Positions 1-9,195 of a stretch of 64,000 bases of DNA are shown here, in pieces (within the stretch, counting starts at the first letter, position 1; each line of letters opens with the position of its first letter). The notes beneath the pieces are model-generated. The model was given only the letters and a program-made list of their open reading frames with translations. It did not search any database and was not told where the DNA came from. This DNA is from JAFGPL01 sp963781805 (GTDB taxonomy: Bacteria; Bacteroidota; Bacteroidia; Bacteroidales; UBA10428): contig CAWAHF010000004.1 in the NCBI GenBank assembly GCA_963781805.1, positions 2,232,001-2,296,000 on the forward strand, written 5' to 3'. The translations under genes were made by a program, and so were the position numbers.

Positions 1-176
1 TAAAACATGGCCAAACCCGGAACCATTAATAGTACTAATGCAGTAGATGTAAGCATCCAGGAAGTAACACCCGTATCAACTACTACACCATCAGCGCCAA
101 AAATACTGCCTGCCGTAACCATTAAAAGAATTGTGGTTAAAAGTACAGGCTTGCTCTTTAAAATGTTCATTTTCAT
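1..176 (-). CDS. amt: Ammonium transporter (Amt), N-terminal fragment cut by window edge
   Basis: Read on the minus strand from the ATG at 176, the frame stays open to base 1 (about 58 residues). It shows an N-terminal hydrophobic stretch ending in AGSIFGA, typical of a signal-peptide-like first helix, and then VDTGVTSWMLTSTALVLLM followed by PGLAMFY. This is the first transmembrane helix signature of Amt/Rh channels (family form DTGDTAWMLxSTALVLxMxPGLAxFYGG). Amt proteins conduct ammonium across the inner membrane. The gene precedes nothing else visible here, but asnA, which consumes ammonium, lies just upstream on the same strand. A second ATG lies at 170. Family assignment is firm despite the short fragment; the rest of the gene is outside the window. 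Confidence 0.85.
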   Translation of the reverse strand, partial: MKMNILKSKPVLLTTILLMVTAGSIFGADGVVVDTGVTSWMLTSTALVLLMVPGLAMF

Positions 177-411
177 TAGTTTTTATAATTCTGATAGTTA
201 ATTTAAATATTATTTCATTATTCATGTCACAAATATAATAGTTTGTAGGGTTATTTCAAATTTTTGTTAATAATTTTAAATAATATCCTCTTTTAAATTA
301 TACTTTGATTGAAATAATGAGGCTTTTTATTTCAACCTACCATATGTTTATTATGGGTATTTGAAAATAAAATATTTTTTCTAAACCAACAGATGACTTT
401 TACCGCATAAA

Positions 412-444
412 GGAACCTTTCAAAGAGTGGTTTTTAAAGGTTCC
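412..444. other. Unassigned hairpin in amt upstream region
   Basis: Bases 412-420 (ggaaccttt) are an exact inverted repeat of 436-444 (aaaggttcc), with a 15-base loop. Neither strand has a U tract right after it, so it is not an obvious intrinsic terminator. It lies about 235 bases upstream of the amt start and could sit in a long leader or be an operator. Function is unknown. Confidence 0.4.
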
Positions 445-522
445 GGATGGAATTTTGGTAAAGAATTTTATTTTCTGCTTTTGGATTTTTCAAACAGGTT
501 ATGGATATATAATTAAGAAATG

Positions 523-558
523 AAAATAAAAAAACCACCAATTCGAAAACTGGTGGTT
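523..558 (-). terminator. Rho-independent terminator of asnA
   Basis: Perfect 8-bp stem aaccacca (533-540) / tggtggtt (551-558) with a 10-base loop. On the minus strand the stem is followed by a T-rich run (complement of 523-532). It begins 28 bases beyond the asnA stop codon. Confidence 0.85.
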
Positions 559-585
559 CGGCTCATAGGTTTAAAAATAGTTTCG

Positions 586-1626
586 TTATACCAAAATAAT
601 ATTATTTTTCCTGCATTCTTCAATCATGCTTTTGGGCCAGATACTGGACTGGATTTCGCCAATATGTGCTTTCTTCAGGTAATACATGCAAATTCTTGAC
701 TGACCTAATCCGCCTCCAATAGAAAGGGGAAGATCCCCATTGATTAAGCGTTTGTGGAATATCAAATCTTTTCTGTCCGTTGTTTGTGTTATTTCCAACT
801 GATGTAACAATGCTTCTTTATCAACCCTTATGCCCATAGATGAGATTTCAAAAGCCGACTGAAGGACCGGATTCCAAATGATGATATCTCCGTTTAATCC
901 TTTGTATCCCGTACGGGTTGGAGTAGTCCAGTCATCATAATCAGGAGCCCGGCCGTCATGTGGTTTTCCATCAGCAAGCTCACCACCTATACCGACAACA
1001 AATATTGCCCCGTATTTCTTTACAGCTTCATTTTCACGATCTCTTGGTGATAATTTAGGATACTGCACCTGTAATTCTTCAGAGTGAATAAATGTGATTT
1101 CATCCGGAAGAATTGGATCCAGGTTTGGATAATGCTCGCACATTACAAATTCTGTTCTTTTTAAAACTTCATAAATCTTCCTTACAATAAATTTCAAAAA
1201 TTCAAGGGTTCTCTCTTCCTTTGAAATAACCAGCTCCCAGTCCCATTGATCTACATAAAGCGAATGAATGTTATCAAGTTCTTCGTCAGGCCTGACAGCA
1301 TTCATGTCGGTGTATATCCCAAAACCTTTCTGGATACCATAATCGGCTAATGCCATTCGTTTCCATTTTGCAAGCGAGTTGACTATTTCGGCTATTGAAT
1401 TCCCCATATCTTTTATAGGAAAAGAAACCTTTTGTTCAACTCCATTTAAGTCATCATTTATACCCGTTCCCTTCAATACGAATAAGGGAGCAGTTACTCT
1501 TCTTAATCGAAGTTCGGCTGAAAGATTCTGTTGAAAGGTATCTTTTACCAGTTTAATCGCCTTTTCTGTCTCATTTAGATTTAGAAAACTCTTATAGTTT
1601 TTGGGAATAATTAATGGTTTACTCAT
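586..1626 (-). CDS. asnA: Aspartate--ammonia ligase (asparagine synthetase A)
   Basis: The 346-residue product matches AsnA in full length (family about 330-350 aa). AsnA makes asparagine from aspartate, ammonium and ATP in the cytosol with a class II aminoacyl-tRNA-synthetase-like fold. Recognisable stretches are LRLRRVTAPLFV and GTGINDDLNG near residues 40-62, the KWKRMAL segment near residue 86, MNAVRPDE, VDQWDWE and the C-terminal SIGGGLGQSRICMYYLKKAH, which carries the class II motif 3-like arginine. It stands alone between a promoter and a strong terminator, divergent from an Lrp/AsnC regulator and just upstream of amt. That setting suggests control by nitrogen or amino-acid supply. Confidence 0.96.
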   Translation of the reverse strand: MSKPLIIPKNYKSFLNLNETEKAIKLVKDTFQQNLSAELRLRRVTAPLFVLKGTGINDDLNGVEQKVSFPIKDMGNSIAEIVNSLAKWKRMALADYGIQKGFGIYTDMNAVRPDEELDNIHSLYVDQWDWELVISKEERTLEFLKFIVRKIYEVLKRTEFVMCEHYPNLDPILPDEITFIHSEELQVQYPKLSPRDRENEAVKKYGAIFVVGIGGELADGKPHDGRAPDYDDWTTPTRTGYKGLNGDIIIWNPVLQSAFEISSMGIRVDKEALLHQLEITQTTDRKDLIFHKRLINGDLPLSIGGGLGQSRICMYYLKKAHIGEIQSSIWPKSMIEECRKNNIILV

Positions 1627-2101
1627 AGGTTAAATTGTTTTGTTACAAATATAAATAAAAATTCAGATTGACTAAAAAAGAATCCGTTGATTATCATTTT
1701 TCCCCGGATATACACGAATAAGCCCAAACCATAAGAGCTTGGGCTATTTAAGATACATGGCAGTAATTAGCAGTAATGCATCCTTTTCCAATCTTCTTTA
1801 TTTTATAACTTTCAAACTCAAACTAAAACTCTAGGTCTCAACATACTCTGAAAATACACGCCCGCTAACCAAGTTCTAAATTCTTTTGCCTTTAAAAATT
1901 TAAGCTTGTATTCTGTTTTTAGTTTTAAGTGAAATCCAAATCTATAGATTTGCCGTTATTTTTTAATGCAAAGCAAATGTATTGGATTATTATAAATTAT
2001 CCAAATATTTTTTTATTTTTACTTTAATATTAGTAATATTGCTATCAATTTATTATAAAAGAGGGTAAAAAAATTAATAAATATTATTATTAAATAAAGA
2101 T
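1627..2101. other. Divergent intergenic region, asnA / lrp
   Basis: No gene recognised. It holds the asnA promoter candidate near its left edge, a small hairpin at 1721-1745 (agcccaa / ttgggct, 7 bp), and a very A+T-rich stretch (about 1970-2100) just before the Lrp-type gene, where an autoregulatory site would be expected. No operator could be defined by eye. Confidence 0.6.
1646..1676 (-). promoter_or_regulatory. Bacteroidota-type promoter of asnA
   Basis: On the minus strand a TATATTTG box (complement of 1646-1653) matches the -7 consensus TAnnTTTG. A weaker TTTA at about 1673-1676 lies 19 bases further upstream, in place of the -33 TTTG. The predicted start of transcription is near 1640, giving a leader of about 15 bases. 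Confidence 0.6.
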
Positions 2102-2581
2102 ATGAGGAATAACTTTCAAATTGATAACCTCGATCGCAAAATCTTATCCATATTATTGAAAGATGCCAGAATTCCTTTTCTTGAAGTAGCCAGGGAATGC
2201 GATGTATCCGGAGCAGCTATTCATCAGCGTGTGCAACGATTAATACGATTAGGTATTATATCTGGCAGCCAGTTTAATCTCGAACCAAAAAAGTTGGGGT
2301 ATCATACCTGTGCTTATATCGGAATATATCTTGATAATGCGAGCCTGTTCAATGATGTTTCTGAAAAACTTTTTAAAGTTCGGGAAATTGTTGAGTGCCA
2401 TTATACTACAGGTCAATATGCTATGTTTATTAAAGTATATGCAAAAGATAATGAACATTTGCGAAAAGTACTTGCAGATAAAATACAATCTATAAAAGGT
2501 ATTTTACGAACAGAAACATTTATTTCGCTGGATGTGCTTGTGGATCGTCAACTTCCTGTAAACGAGGAAGAAATGGATTAG
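2102..2581 (+). CDS. Lrp/AsnC family transcriptional regulator
   Basis: This is a 159-residue regulator of the feast/famine family. Residues 5-65 form the winged HTH (LDRKILSILLKDAR, then VSGAAIHQRVQRLIRLGII, the recognition helix). The remainder is the RAM ligand-binding domain, with VRIVECH-like and TGQYAMFIKVYAKD strands that normally mediate octamer formation and amino-acid sensing. It is divergent from asnA, which in many bacteria is controlled by an AsnC-type regulator, so asnA is a plausible target. The gene ends one base before the stop of the convergent rlmB. The exact ligand cannot be told from sequence. Confidence 0.93.
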   Translation: MRNNFQIDNLDRKILSILLKDARIPFLEVARECDVSGAAIHQRVQRLIRLGIISGSQFNLEPKKLGYHTCAYIGIYLDNASLFNDVSEKLFKVREIVECHYTTGQYAMFIKVYAKDNEHLRKVLADKIQSIKGILRTETFISLDVLVDRQLPVNEEEMD

Positions 2582-2582
2582 C

Positions 2583-3335
2583 TTATTCCGTACCTGTAAA
2601 TTTACGTTGGCGTAACGCTTCATACATGATGATTGAAGCTGCAACACTGACATTAAGTGATTTGATGGTGCCGTACATCGGAATTTTAACCAGCGAATCC
2701 GTCATCTTAATCACATTATGTGAAATCCCCGTATCTTCAGCTCCCAGAATTAATGCACAAGGCAGCGTGTAATCAACCTGAAAACAAGTATCAGAAGCTT
2801 TTTCCGTTGCCCCAATCAACGTAAGTCCACTGCTACGCATATATTTCAGAGATTCCACCATACTATTTGTTTTACATACCGGAATGTGATGCAATGCTCC
2901 CGCCGATGTTTTAATGGCATCGGAGCTTACCGTTACAGAACCCTTTGAAGGAATTAAAATAGCATCAATCCCCGCACATTCAGCTGTCCGTGCAATAGCT
3001 CCAAAGTTTCGTATATCGGTAATCCCGTCGAGAACCAGGATCATGGGGGATTTTCCATTTTCAAAAACAAATGGAATAATTTCTTCAAGTTTGTAAAATT
3101 CTACCTCGGAAAGAAATGCAACAATACCTTGGTGATTTCCCCCCGTAAGACGGTTTAACTTCTCAACAGGGACAAACTGTATTTGAATTCCGGATCTGCG
3201 AATTTGTCTGAGGAGCTCTTCCATAGCATGATTACCGGTTCCTGATTTAACCAGGACTTTATCAATGGTTTTACCCGAACGAACTGCCTCAGCAACAGGG
3301 TGTATACCATAAGCTAAATTTTTCTTACCATTCAT
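2583..3335 (-). CDS. rlmB: 23S rRNA 2'-O-methyltransferase, RlmB/TrmH (SpoU) family
   Basis: The 250-residue protein has the SpoU layout: an N-terminal substrate-binding domain (YGIHPVAEAVRSGKTIDKVLV and NHQGIVAFL) and a C-terminal trefoil-knot methyltransferase domain. Motif 1 is LDGITDIRNFGAIARTAEC, with the catalytic Arg of NFGAIAR. Motif 2 is LILGAEDTGIS, and motif 3 is SLNVSVAASIIMYEALRQR. RlmB methylates G2251 of 23S rRNA using S-adenosylmethionine; the length and the GIHPV start fit RlmB better than TrmH or TsnR. It follows the GWxTD gene by 119 bases on the same strand. Confidence 0.9.
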   Translation of the reverse strand: MNGKKNLAYGIHPVAEAVRSGKTIDKVLVKSGTGNHAMEELLRQIRRSGIQIQFVPVEKLNRLTGGNHQGIVAFLSEVEFYKLEEIIPFVFENGKSPMILVLDGITDIRNFGAIARTAECAGIDAILIPSKGSVTVSSDAIKTSAGALHHIPVCKTNSMVESLKYMRSSGLTLIGATEKASDTCFQVDYTLPCALILGAEDTGISHNVIKMTDSLVKIPMYGTIKSLNVSVAASIIMYEALRQRKFTGTE

Positions 3336-3454
3336 TTGAATATTGATTTTATCCGGAAGATTAATTCAGAAAACACAGGACTGCCCTTTGTATTTGATAT
3401 TATCAGGTAGCAGGATGAGTGCTTATAGGCAGAGTTTGTCATCATTAAAATAAA

Positions 3455-4726
3455 CTAATTGATGGTAAATACTCTGCCATTTTTCCATGAGTCGATAGCC
3501 TGTTTCCAATAACCCTCGCTGCTTTCGGCTCGTTCCAGCACATAATTATTTTCGGTATAGGGAGAGAGTACATGGTCAAAAATAAAAGTCAGTGCGGTTC
3601 CATAGTTTTTTTTGTAATACATCCATTTTTCGGAATTCTCATCTACATAGATAGCCTGAGGAGGTCCATACAATATATAAATCATACCTCTGTCGGTCTT
3701 CCAGCCTTTTTTAAAGGTAGTGAAATAATAGTTTGAAAAAAATACACGGGTGTAGTAAATTCGTATCAATTCTCTTGCCCGATCGATATCTTCAGCATTT
3801 TTAAGCCAGAAATCGTCAACCGCAAGTTTTTTATTTGTTGCATCCAGTAAATTGTTGTACTCTACATCAGATGAGATATAAGCAATAGGAGGGATCATTT
3901 CTTCCGGTTTTTTTATACGGGGAAAATCAGTACCAAAGTTTAGAATGCTTAGGCCCTCTTTCACAGTAGTGTCAAACTGAAAAAAATACATCCCCTGATA
4001 ACTTAACTGATACGTAAGGTTCTGATCATATGGAAGCACCCAGATACTGTCGGGATGACTAAGGTATATGCTTTCTCTGATTACTGTAAATGATGGTTTT
4101 GGCAACGGCATCTCCTGTCCGTAATACGATACATATATAGTTTTAAATTTATCGGGGTATGCATAACGAATATTAAATCGACTATTGCCCAAAACGTAGG
4201 GTGCAAAAAAAGGTATACGCGATTTCTCATCTATAACCATGAAATTTTGTTGCGAAAATTCCGAACGTTTATCCACGTATATATATCGAACCACCACCTC
4301 TTTTCGTATCATATCGACTCCCTGTATTTTCAGCTGGTACATTTTCCCTCGTTCGGCAGTGATTGAAATTTCTTTTATCACCCTTTGTTCAGCTGATTCT
4401 TTCGCAAAATTATAGGTAAACGTACCGCTGTCAGCCGCAGCTGCTTCAGGATTATTTATCTCGTGAAGGCTATAAGTTACCTGAAATGTAGCCCTGTACA
4501 CGCCTTCGGGATTGGCCTGGCTGTATAATAATTCTTTTGGAAAAATTTTAACATATAAATATGAGTTATTATCATCTTGATGGTACACAGAAAATACCGG
4601 GTGAATCTTTGTACTTGAAGGATTATAGAGTTTGGCTACATTCCGTTGCTTTGGCGTTTTAACATGGGCTGAACAGCCAATTGCCAGTGGCAGGATTATA
4701 AGAAGGATATAAGTGCAACTCTTCAT
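3455..4726 (-). CDS. GWxTD domain lipoprotein
   Basis: The 423-residue protein begins with a lipoprotein signal peptide (MKSCTYILLIILPLAIGC; the mature Cys is residue 18). The body is largely beta-rich. Near residues 340-360 it carries KKGWKTDRGMIYILYGPP, the motif that names the GWxTD family of Bacteroidota and Acidobacteriota, followed by a VDENSEKWMYY-type strand. The family has no established biochemical role. It is placed in the cell envelope by the signal. Neighbours are housekeeping genes on the same strand (ABC-F upstream, rlmB downstream), which gives no functional clue. Confidence 0.9.
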   Translation of the reverse strand: MKSCTYILLIILPLAIGCSAHVKTPKQRNVAKLYNPSSTKIHPVFSVYHQDDNNSYLYVKIFPKELLYSQANPEGVYRATFQVTYSLHEINNPEAAAADSGTFTYNFAKESAEQRVIKEISITAERGKMYQLKIQGVDMIRKEVVVRYIYVDKRSEFSQQNFMVIDEKSRIPFFAPYVLGNSRFNIRYAYPDKFKTIYVSYYGQEMPLPKPSFTVIRESIYLSHPDSIWVLPYDQNLTYQLSYQGMYFFQFDTTVKEGLSILNFGTDFPRIKKPEEMIPPIAYISSDVEYNNLLDATNKKLAVDDFWLKNAEDIDRARELIRIYYTRVFFSNYYFTTFKKGWKTDRGMIYILYGPPQAIYVDENSEKWMYYKKNYGTALTFIFDHVLSPYTENNYVLERAESSEGYWKQAIDSWKNGRVFTIN

Positions 4727-4863
4727 TTTTTATACAAATAACCTATGAGACCCACCTGTTTTGCAAACACAAACATGCTTGAATATAATTAACTCTGCAA
4801 GTGGGTTCCATGAGACCATTAAATTTAAATTATATACTGATGAAATAATAACGTTAAAGTTAC

Positions 4864-6816
4864 TTATTTTCTTTTGTTTTTTATCGATTCCAGTTCCATG
4901 TGCAGCTTTTCCCAGTTCCACATTTCATTCGTCAGATTCTTTTTTTGCTCCTCATATTTTGCAAAAAAACCAGGTTCATTAATTAGTTCCGAATTTTCTG
5001 ACGGATTTGCTATAATCTTTTCCATGGCAGCAATTTTCTGTTCCAATTCATCGATTTTATTTTCTACATTGGTTACCTGGTTGCTCAATTTCCGGATATC
5101 GCGTTCAAGATTTTTCCTTTCAGTATAATCCTTTTTAGAAATAATTCCTCCATTTATCCGGGGTTGCTTTGGTTCTGTTTCTGTCTTTAACTCAAGTTCC
5201 CTGAGCGTATTAATCTTCTTCTTTTTCAGAAAATCGTATATGCCCCCCAGATGTTCGGAAATCTTTCTGTTTTTAAATTCATAAAGTTTGGTTACCAATC
5301 CGTCAAGAAATTCCCTGTCATGCGAAACAATAATAAGTGTTCCGTCATATTTGAGCAATGCCTGTTTCAATACATCTTTTGATCGCATGTCCAGGTGGTT
5401 TGTCGGTTCATCCAATACCAGCAAATTATATGGCTCCAGAAGAAGTTTGGCAATTGCCAGCCGTGAACGTTCCCCACCTGAAAGAACCTTTACTTTTTTG
5501 TCAACATCTTCACCGCCAAACAAGAAAGCTCCGAGAATATCTCTTATTTTGGGACGAATATCCCCCACTGCAATATCATCGATGGTTTGAAGCACAGTCT
5601 TTTCACCATTCAGCAATTCGTCCTGATTTTGGGCAAAATAACCCAGATTGACATTATGACCTATTTTGCGTGTTCCATGATAGTCAAGCTCTCCGGTAAT
5701 GATTCTCAACAAAGTTGTCTTTCCTTCTCCGTTTCTGCCCACAAAGGCCACTCTTTCTCCACGTTCAATGACCATATTAATAGCATGAAGCACCTGTAAA
5801 TCTCCATAATTCTTTGAAATATCTTTGGCTTCAAAAACCACTGTTCCGGATCTTGGTGCAGCAGGAAATCTGATATTCATAGAGGCAATGTCTTCCTCCT
5901 CAATCTCAATCAGTTCAATTTTTTCCAACTGTTTAATACGAGACTGTACCTGTACTGCCTTGGTTGCTTTATACCTGAACCTTTCAATAAAATCCCTGGT
6001 GTCTTCAATGGTCTTCTGTTGGTTACGATATGCTGACAACTGTTGTTCACGGCGGTCTTTCCTGAGATCGACAAACCGTGAATAGGATACCTTGTAATCA
6101 TAGATTTTTCCCAGTGAAATTTCAATGGTCCGATTGGTTATATTGTCGAGAAAAGCCCTGTCGTGAGATATCAATAACACTCCTCCGGAGTAGTTTTTAA
6201 GAAAATCTTCGAGCCATTGAATAGATTCTATATCCAAATGATTTGTAGGTTCATCCAACAGAAACACATCCGGAGAACGAAGAATAATTTTGGCAAGTTC
6301 GATTCGCATTCTCCATCCTCCGCTAAATTCGTGGGTTGGCCTTTGAAAATCTTTTCTATCAAAACCCAGTCCGATAAGGGTTTGCTCCACGCCTGCATTT
6401 TTGTTTCCCCCTCCAAGAAGCTGAAAACGATCGCTTTTTTCTGTCAGCTTTTCTATCAGCTTTAAATACTCCTTCGACTCATAATCTGTCCTCAATGCAA
6501 TTTCATCCGTGAGCCTTTTAATATCTTTCTCAATTTTATTCAACTCGCTAAAAGCAGTGCAGACTTCTTCAAATACAGTTCGTGTATCTTTTACAACCAA
6601 CTCCTGGGGAAGATATCCAAGAGAGACATCCTCCGGGACAACTACCTCGCCGCTATCGGGTTTTTGAAGACCCATAAATACCCTCAACAAAGTGGTTTTA
6701 CCTGCACCGTTTTTACCTACAAGGCCTACCTTGTCTCTCGGATTTATCAGAAACGAAACATTCCTGAAAATATCTTCTCCGGTAAAACTAACACTCAACT
6801 GATCAACTGAAATCAT
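4864..6816 (-). CDS. ABC-F family ATPase (Uup-like, two ABC domains)
   Basis: The 650-residue soluble protein has two ABC domains and no membrane segment. The first has the P-loop GKNGAGKTTLLR near residue 36, the signature FSGGWRMRIELAKI and Walker B VFLLDEPTNHLD. Next comes an interdomain linker (about residues 240-320, FIERFRYKATKAVQVQSR) typical of ABC-F. The second has GRNGEGKTTLLR, LSGGERSRLAIAKLLL and LLVLDEPTNHLD. A C-terminal charged coiled coil (about 560-650) follows, as in Uup and related factors. ABC-F proteins act on the ribosome E site. Which subfamily this is cannot be settled by eye. No resistance context is present. Confidence 0.92.
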   Translation of the reverse strand: MISVDQLSVSFTGEDIFRNVSFLINPRDKVGLVGKNGAGKTTLLRVFMGLQKPDSGEVVVPEDVSLGYLPQELVVKDTRTVFEEVCTAFSELNKIEKDIKRLTDEIALRTDYESKEYLKLIEKLTEKSDRFQLLGGGNKNAGVEQTLIGLGFDRKDFQRPTHEFSGGWRMRIELAKIILRSPDVFLLDEPTNHLDIESIQWLEDFLKNYSGGVLLISHDRAFLDNITNRTIEISLGKIYDYKVSYSRFVDLRKDRREQQLSAYRNQQKTIEDTRDFIERFRYKATKAVQVQSRIKQLEKIELIEIEEEDIASMNIRFPAAPRSGTVVFEAKDISKNYGDLQVLHAINMVIERGERVAFVGRNGEGKTTLLRIITGELDYHGTRKIGHNVNLGYFAQNQDELLNGEKTVLQTIDDIAVGDIRPKIRDILGAFLFGGEDVDKKVKVLSGGERSRLAIAKLLLEPYNLLVLDEPTNHLDMRSKDVLKQALLKYDGTLIIVSHDREFLDGLVTKLYEFKNRKISEHLGGIYDFLKKKKINTLRELELKTETEPKQPRINGGIISKKDYTERKNLERDIRKLSNQVTNVENKIDELEQKIAAMEKIIANPSENSELINEPGFFAKYEEQKKNLTNEMWNWEKLHMELESIKNKRK

Positions 6817-6861
6817 TGAAAATACCCTGAATTTTTGAAAATTTTCAAAGATAATGGAATT

Positions 6862-9195
6862 CTACTTTACAATTCGCAGTTTGGCAAATTTCAATAACAA
6901 CTGCTTTTCCTCACCCAGAGCTTTGAAAAAAACGGTTGCTTTTTTATCGGGAGAAACTCCCTCCATATGAATAACCTTGCCGATCCCAAAACGCTGATGT
7001 TCTATCCTCATTCCAATTTGAATCAGGTCCGGATTATCAGGCTTGAAATTCGGATCAGGCTGGTAACCGATAATATTTCCTTTGGTACCGGTGACTTTAT
7101 CAATCCGTTTCAGCCTTTTATTTCCAGTGGAAAACGAATCTGAATTTATTTCTTCACTTATTTTCTTTTTAAAAAAAGGTTTTGGGTTTTCTTCAATTTC
7201 ATCGAATATAAATGCTCCCGTTTTGTTTGTCTTAGGCAGGTCAACATATTGGGAATCGATATCCGCTATAAATCTGCTGGGGGTGCAATCGGTAGGCATT
7301 CCCCAGCGATATCTCGATTTTGCATACGTAATATATACACGTTTTTTGGCTCGTGTAACAGCGACATAAAACAATCTTCGTTCCTCCTCCAAATCGCGTG
7401 GATTATCCATTGACATTGCAGAAGGGAACAGTCGCTCTTCGACACCGGCAATATACACGTTATTAAATTCCAGTCCTTTAGCCGAATGCATCGTCATAAT
7501 GGTCACTTTATTTTTGTCCTCTTCTTTTTCGTTATCCATATCGGTCAACAGCGACACATTTTCAAGGTATTTATCAATAGTGGCTTTATCTTCCGGATTG
7601 GAATTGTTTTCAACAAATTCCCGAATTGCATTCAACAGTTCCTCTATATTTTCAATTTTACTTCGTTCTTCTACCGTTTGTCCATTATACAAATCTTTTA
7701 ATATTCCCGATTTTGATGCTACATTTTGGGCAAGGTCATAGGCGTCCAGATTTTGCGCGCTATTCTGAAATTCCTGAATCAGTTTTTTGAATTGAGAAAG
7801 TTTCTCTGTGGTACCTCTGTTCAATCCTATTTTTGCAGAATCCATATTTTCCAACACTTCCCAGATGGATAATTCTGATGAAGCTGCATATTCTTCAAGT
7901 TTTTCGACGGTGACATTTCCTATTCCCCTTGCAGGATAATTGACAATTCGCTTCAAGGCTTCATCGTCACGGGGATTTACTACCATTCTCAGATATGCGA
8001 GAACGTCCTTTATTTCTTTTCGTTGATAGAACGAAATGCTGCCGTATACTTTATACGGTATATTTCTTTTACGCATCGATTCTTCAAATATCCTGGACTG
8101 GGCATTGGTGCGATAAAGTATGGCAAAATCGCTGTAAAGCTGTTGTTCAGAAAGCTGAAGATTGAGAATTGAATTGGAAACAAAAAATCCCTCTTCATTA
8201 TCGGTAAGGTTCTCTACTACTTTAAGTTTTTCACCCACGTCGTTTTTTGACCAGACTTTTTTGTGTATTTGCGATGCGTTTTTTTCAATAATGCTATTCG
8301 CAGCATTCACAATAACTTGCGTGGAACGATAGTTTTGTTCCAGTTTATATAGTTTATAATCAGGATAGTCATTTCTGAAATTCAGGATATTTTCAATTTT
8401 TGCTCCCCTGAATGAATAAATACTCTGGGCATCGTCACCGACAACACACACATTTTTGTGAACTGCTGCCAGTTTATTCACAATCAAATATTGTGAATAG
8501 TTTGTATCCTGGTATTCATCTACAAGAATATAGGAAAACCGTTCCTGGTATTTTTTAAGAATATCGGGATAATCACGGAAAAGAATATTGGTGTTGAGCA
8601 ACAGATCATCAAAATCCATTGCATCGGACTTTTTGCACCTGCTCACATAAATTCTGTAAATATCTCCTATTTGCGGCTTTCGTGCCATTCTGTCGCGTTG
8701 AATTATCTGCGCATTGTTGTTATAAGCCTGGGCCGTAATCAGGTTATTCTTGGCGCTTGAAATTCTCCCAAACACTTCCCCTGGCTTATAGGTTTGATCT
8801 TCGAGCTTCAATTCCTTAATGATGGACTTCACCAGGCTTTTTGAATCCGAAGTGTCATATATGGAAAAGTTTGAATCATATCCCAGATTCCCGGCCTCAT
8901 ACCTTAATATTCTTGCAAAAACAGAATGGAAAGTTCCCATCCAAAGGTATCTGGCAAGTTCATCTCCAACCAGTTTGCCTATACGGCTTTTCATTTCACT
9001 GGCTGCCTTGTTTGTAAACGTAAGTGCCAGAATCTGTCCCGGTTGCACGCCCTGTTTCAGCAGATATGCAATTCGATAGGTAAGAACCCGGGTTTTCCCG
9101 GAACCTGCACCCGCAATCACCAGCGATGGCCCTTCGGAATTTACTGCCGCCTCCAGCTGGGCTTTATTTAATTCTTTTAAAAAATCTTCCTTCAC
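6862..9195 (-). CDS. UvrD/PcrA-type superfamily I DNA helicase
   Basis: The 777-residue protein shows all SF1A motifs in order: Q-motif LNKAQLEAAV, Walker A VIAGAGSGKTRVLTYR (about residues 26-41), LTFTNKAASEMKSRI, ILVDEYQDTNYSQY (Walker B), VVGDDAQSIYSFRGA, LEQNYRS, TIMTMHSAKGLEFNNVYI and EERRLFYVAVTRAKKRV. A C-terminal domain of about 120 residues ends with IGMRIEHQRFGIGKV, the PcrA/UvrD C-terminal Tudor-like fold that binds RNA polymerase. It is a 3'-5' helicase for repair and replication restart. It lies 45 bases upstream of the ABC-F gene on the same strand. Confidence 0.95.
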   Translation of the reverse strand: MKEDFLKELNKAQLEAAVNSEGPSLVIAGAGSGKTRVLTYRIAYLLKQGVQPGQILALTFTNKAASEMKSRIGKLVGDELARYLWMGTFHSVFARILRYEAGNLGYDSNFSIYDTSDSKSLVKSIIKELKLEDQTYKPGEVFGRISSAKNNLITAQAYNNNAQIIQRDRMARKPQIGDIYRIYVSRCKKSDAMDFDDLLLNTNILFRDYPDILKKYQERFSYILVDEYQDTNYSQYLIVNKLAAVHKNVCVVGDDAQSIYSFRGAKIENILNFRNDYPDYKLYKLEQNYRSTQVIVNAANSIIEKNASQIHKKVWSKNDVGEKLKVVENLTDNEEGFFVSNSILNLQLSEQQLYSDFAILYRTNAQSRIFEESMRKRNIPYKVYGSISFYQRKEIKDVLAYLRMVVNPRDDEALKRIVNYPARGIGNVTVEKLEEYAASSELSIWEVLENMDSAKIGLNRGTTEKLSQFKKLIQEFQNSAQNLDAYDLAQNVASKSGILKDLYNGQTVEERSKIENIEELLNAIREFVENNSNPEDKATIDKYLENVSLLTDMDNEKEEDKNKVTIMTMHSAKGLEFNNVYIAGVEERLFPSAMSMDNPRDLEEERRLFYVAVTRAKKRVYITYAKSRYRWGMPTDCTPSRFIADIDSQYVDLPKTNKTGAFIFDEIEENPKPFFKKKISEEINSDSFSTGNKRLKRIDKVTGTKGNIIGYQPDPNFKPDNPDLIQIGMRIEHQRFGIGKVIHMEGVSPDKKATVFFKALGEEKQLLLKFAKLRIVK

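Larger units (their letters stand above)
177..585. other. Intergenic region between amt and asnA
   Basis: No convincing gene. It is A+T rich and holds the asnA terminator hairpin (523-558) and an unexplained 9-bp hairpin (412-444). It must also contain the amt promoter, read leftwards; no clean TAnnTTTG box was recognised there. Confidence 0.6.

Noticed and set aside
7..201. Plus-strand open frame of 64 codons
   Set aside because: It lies opposite the amt 5' end, whose minus-strand translation matches a known family.
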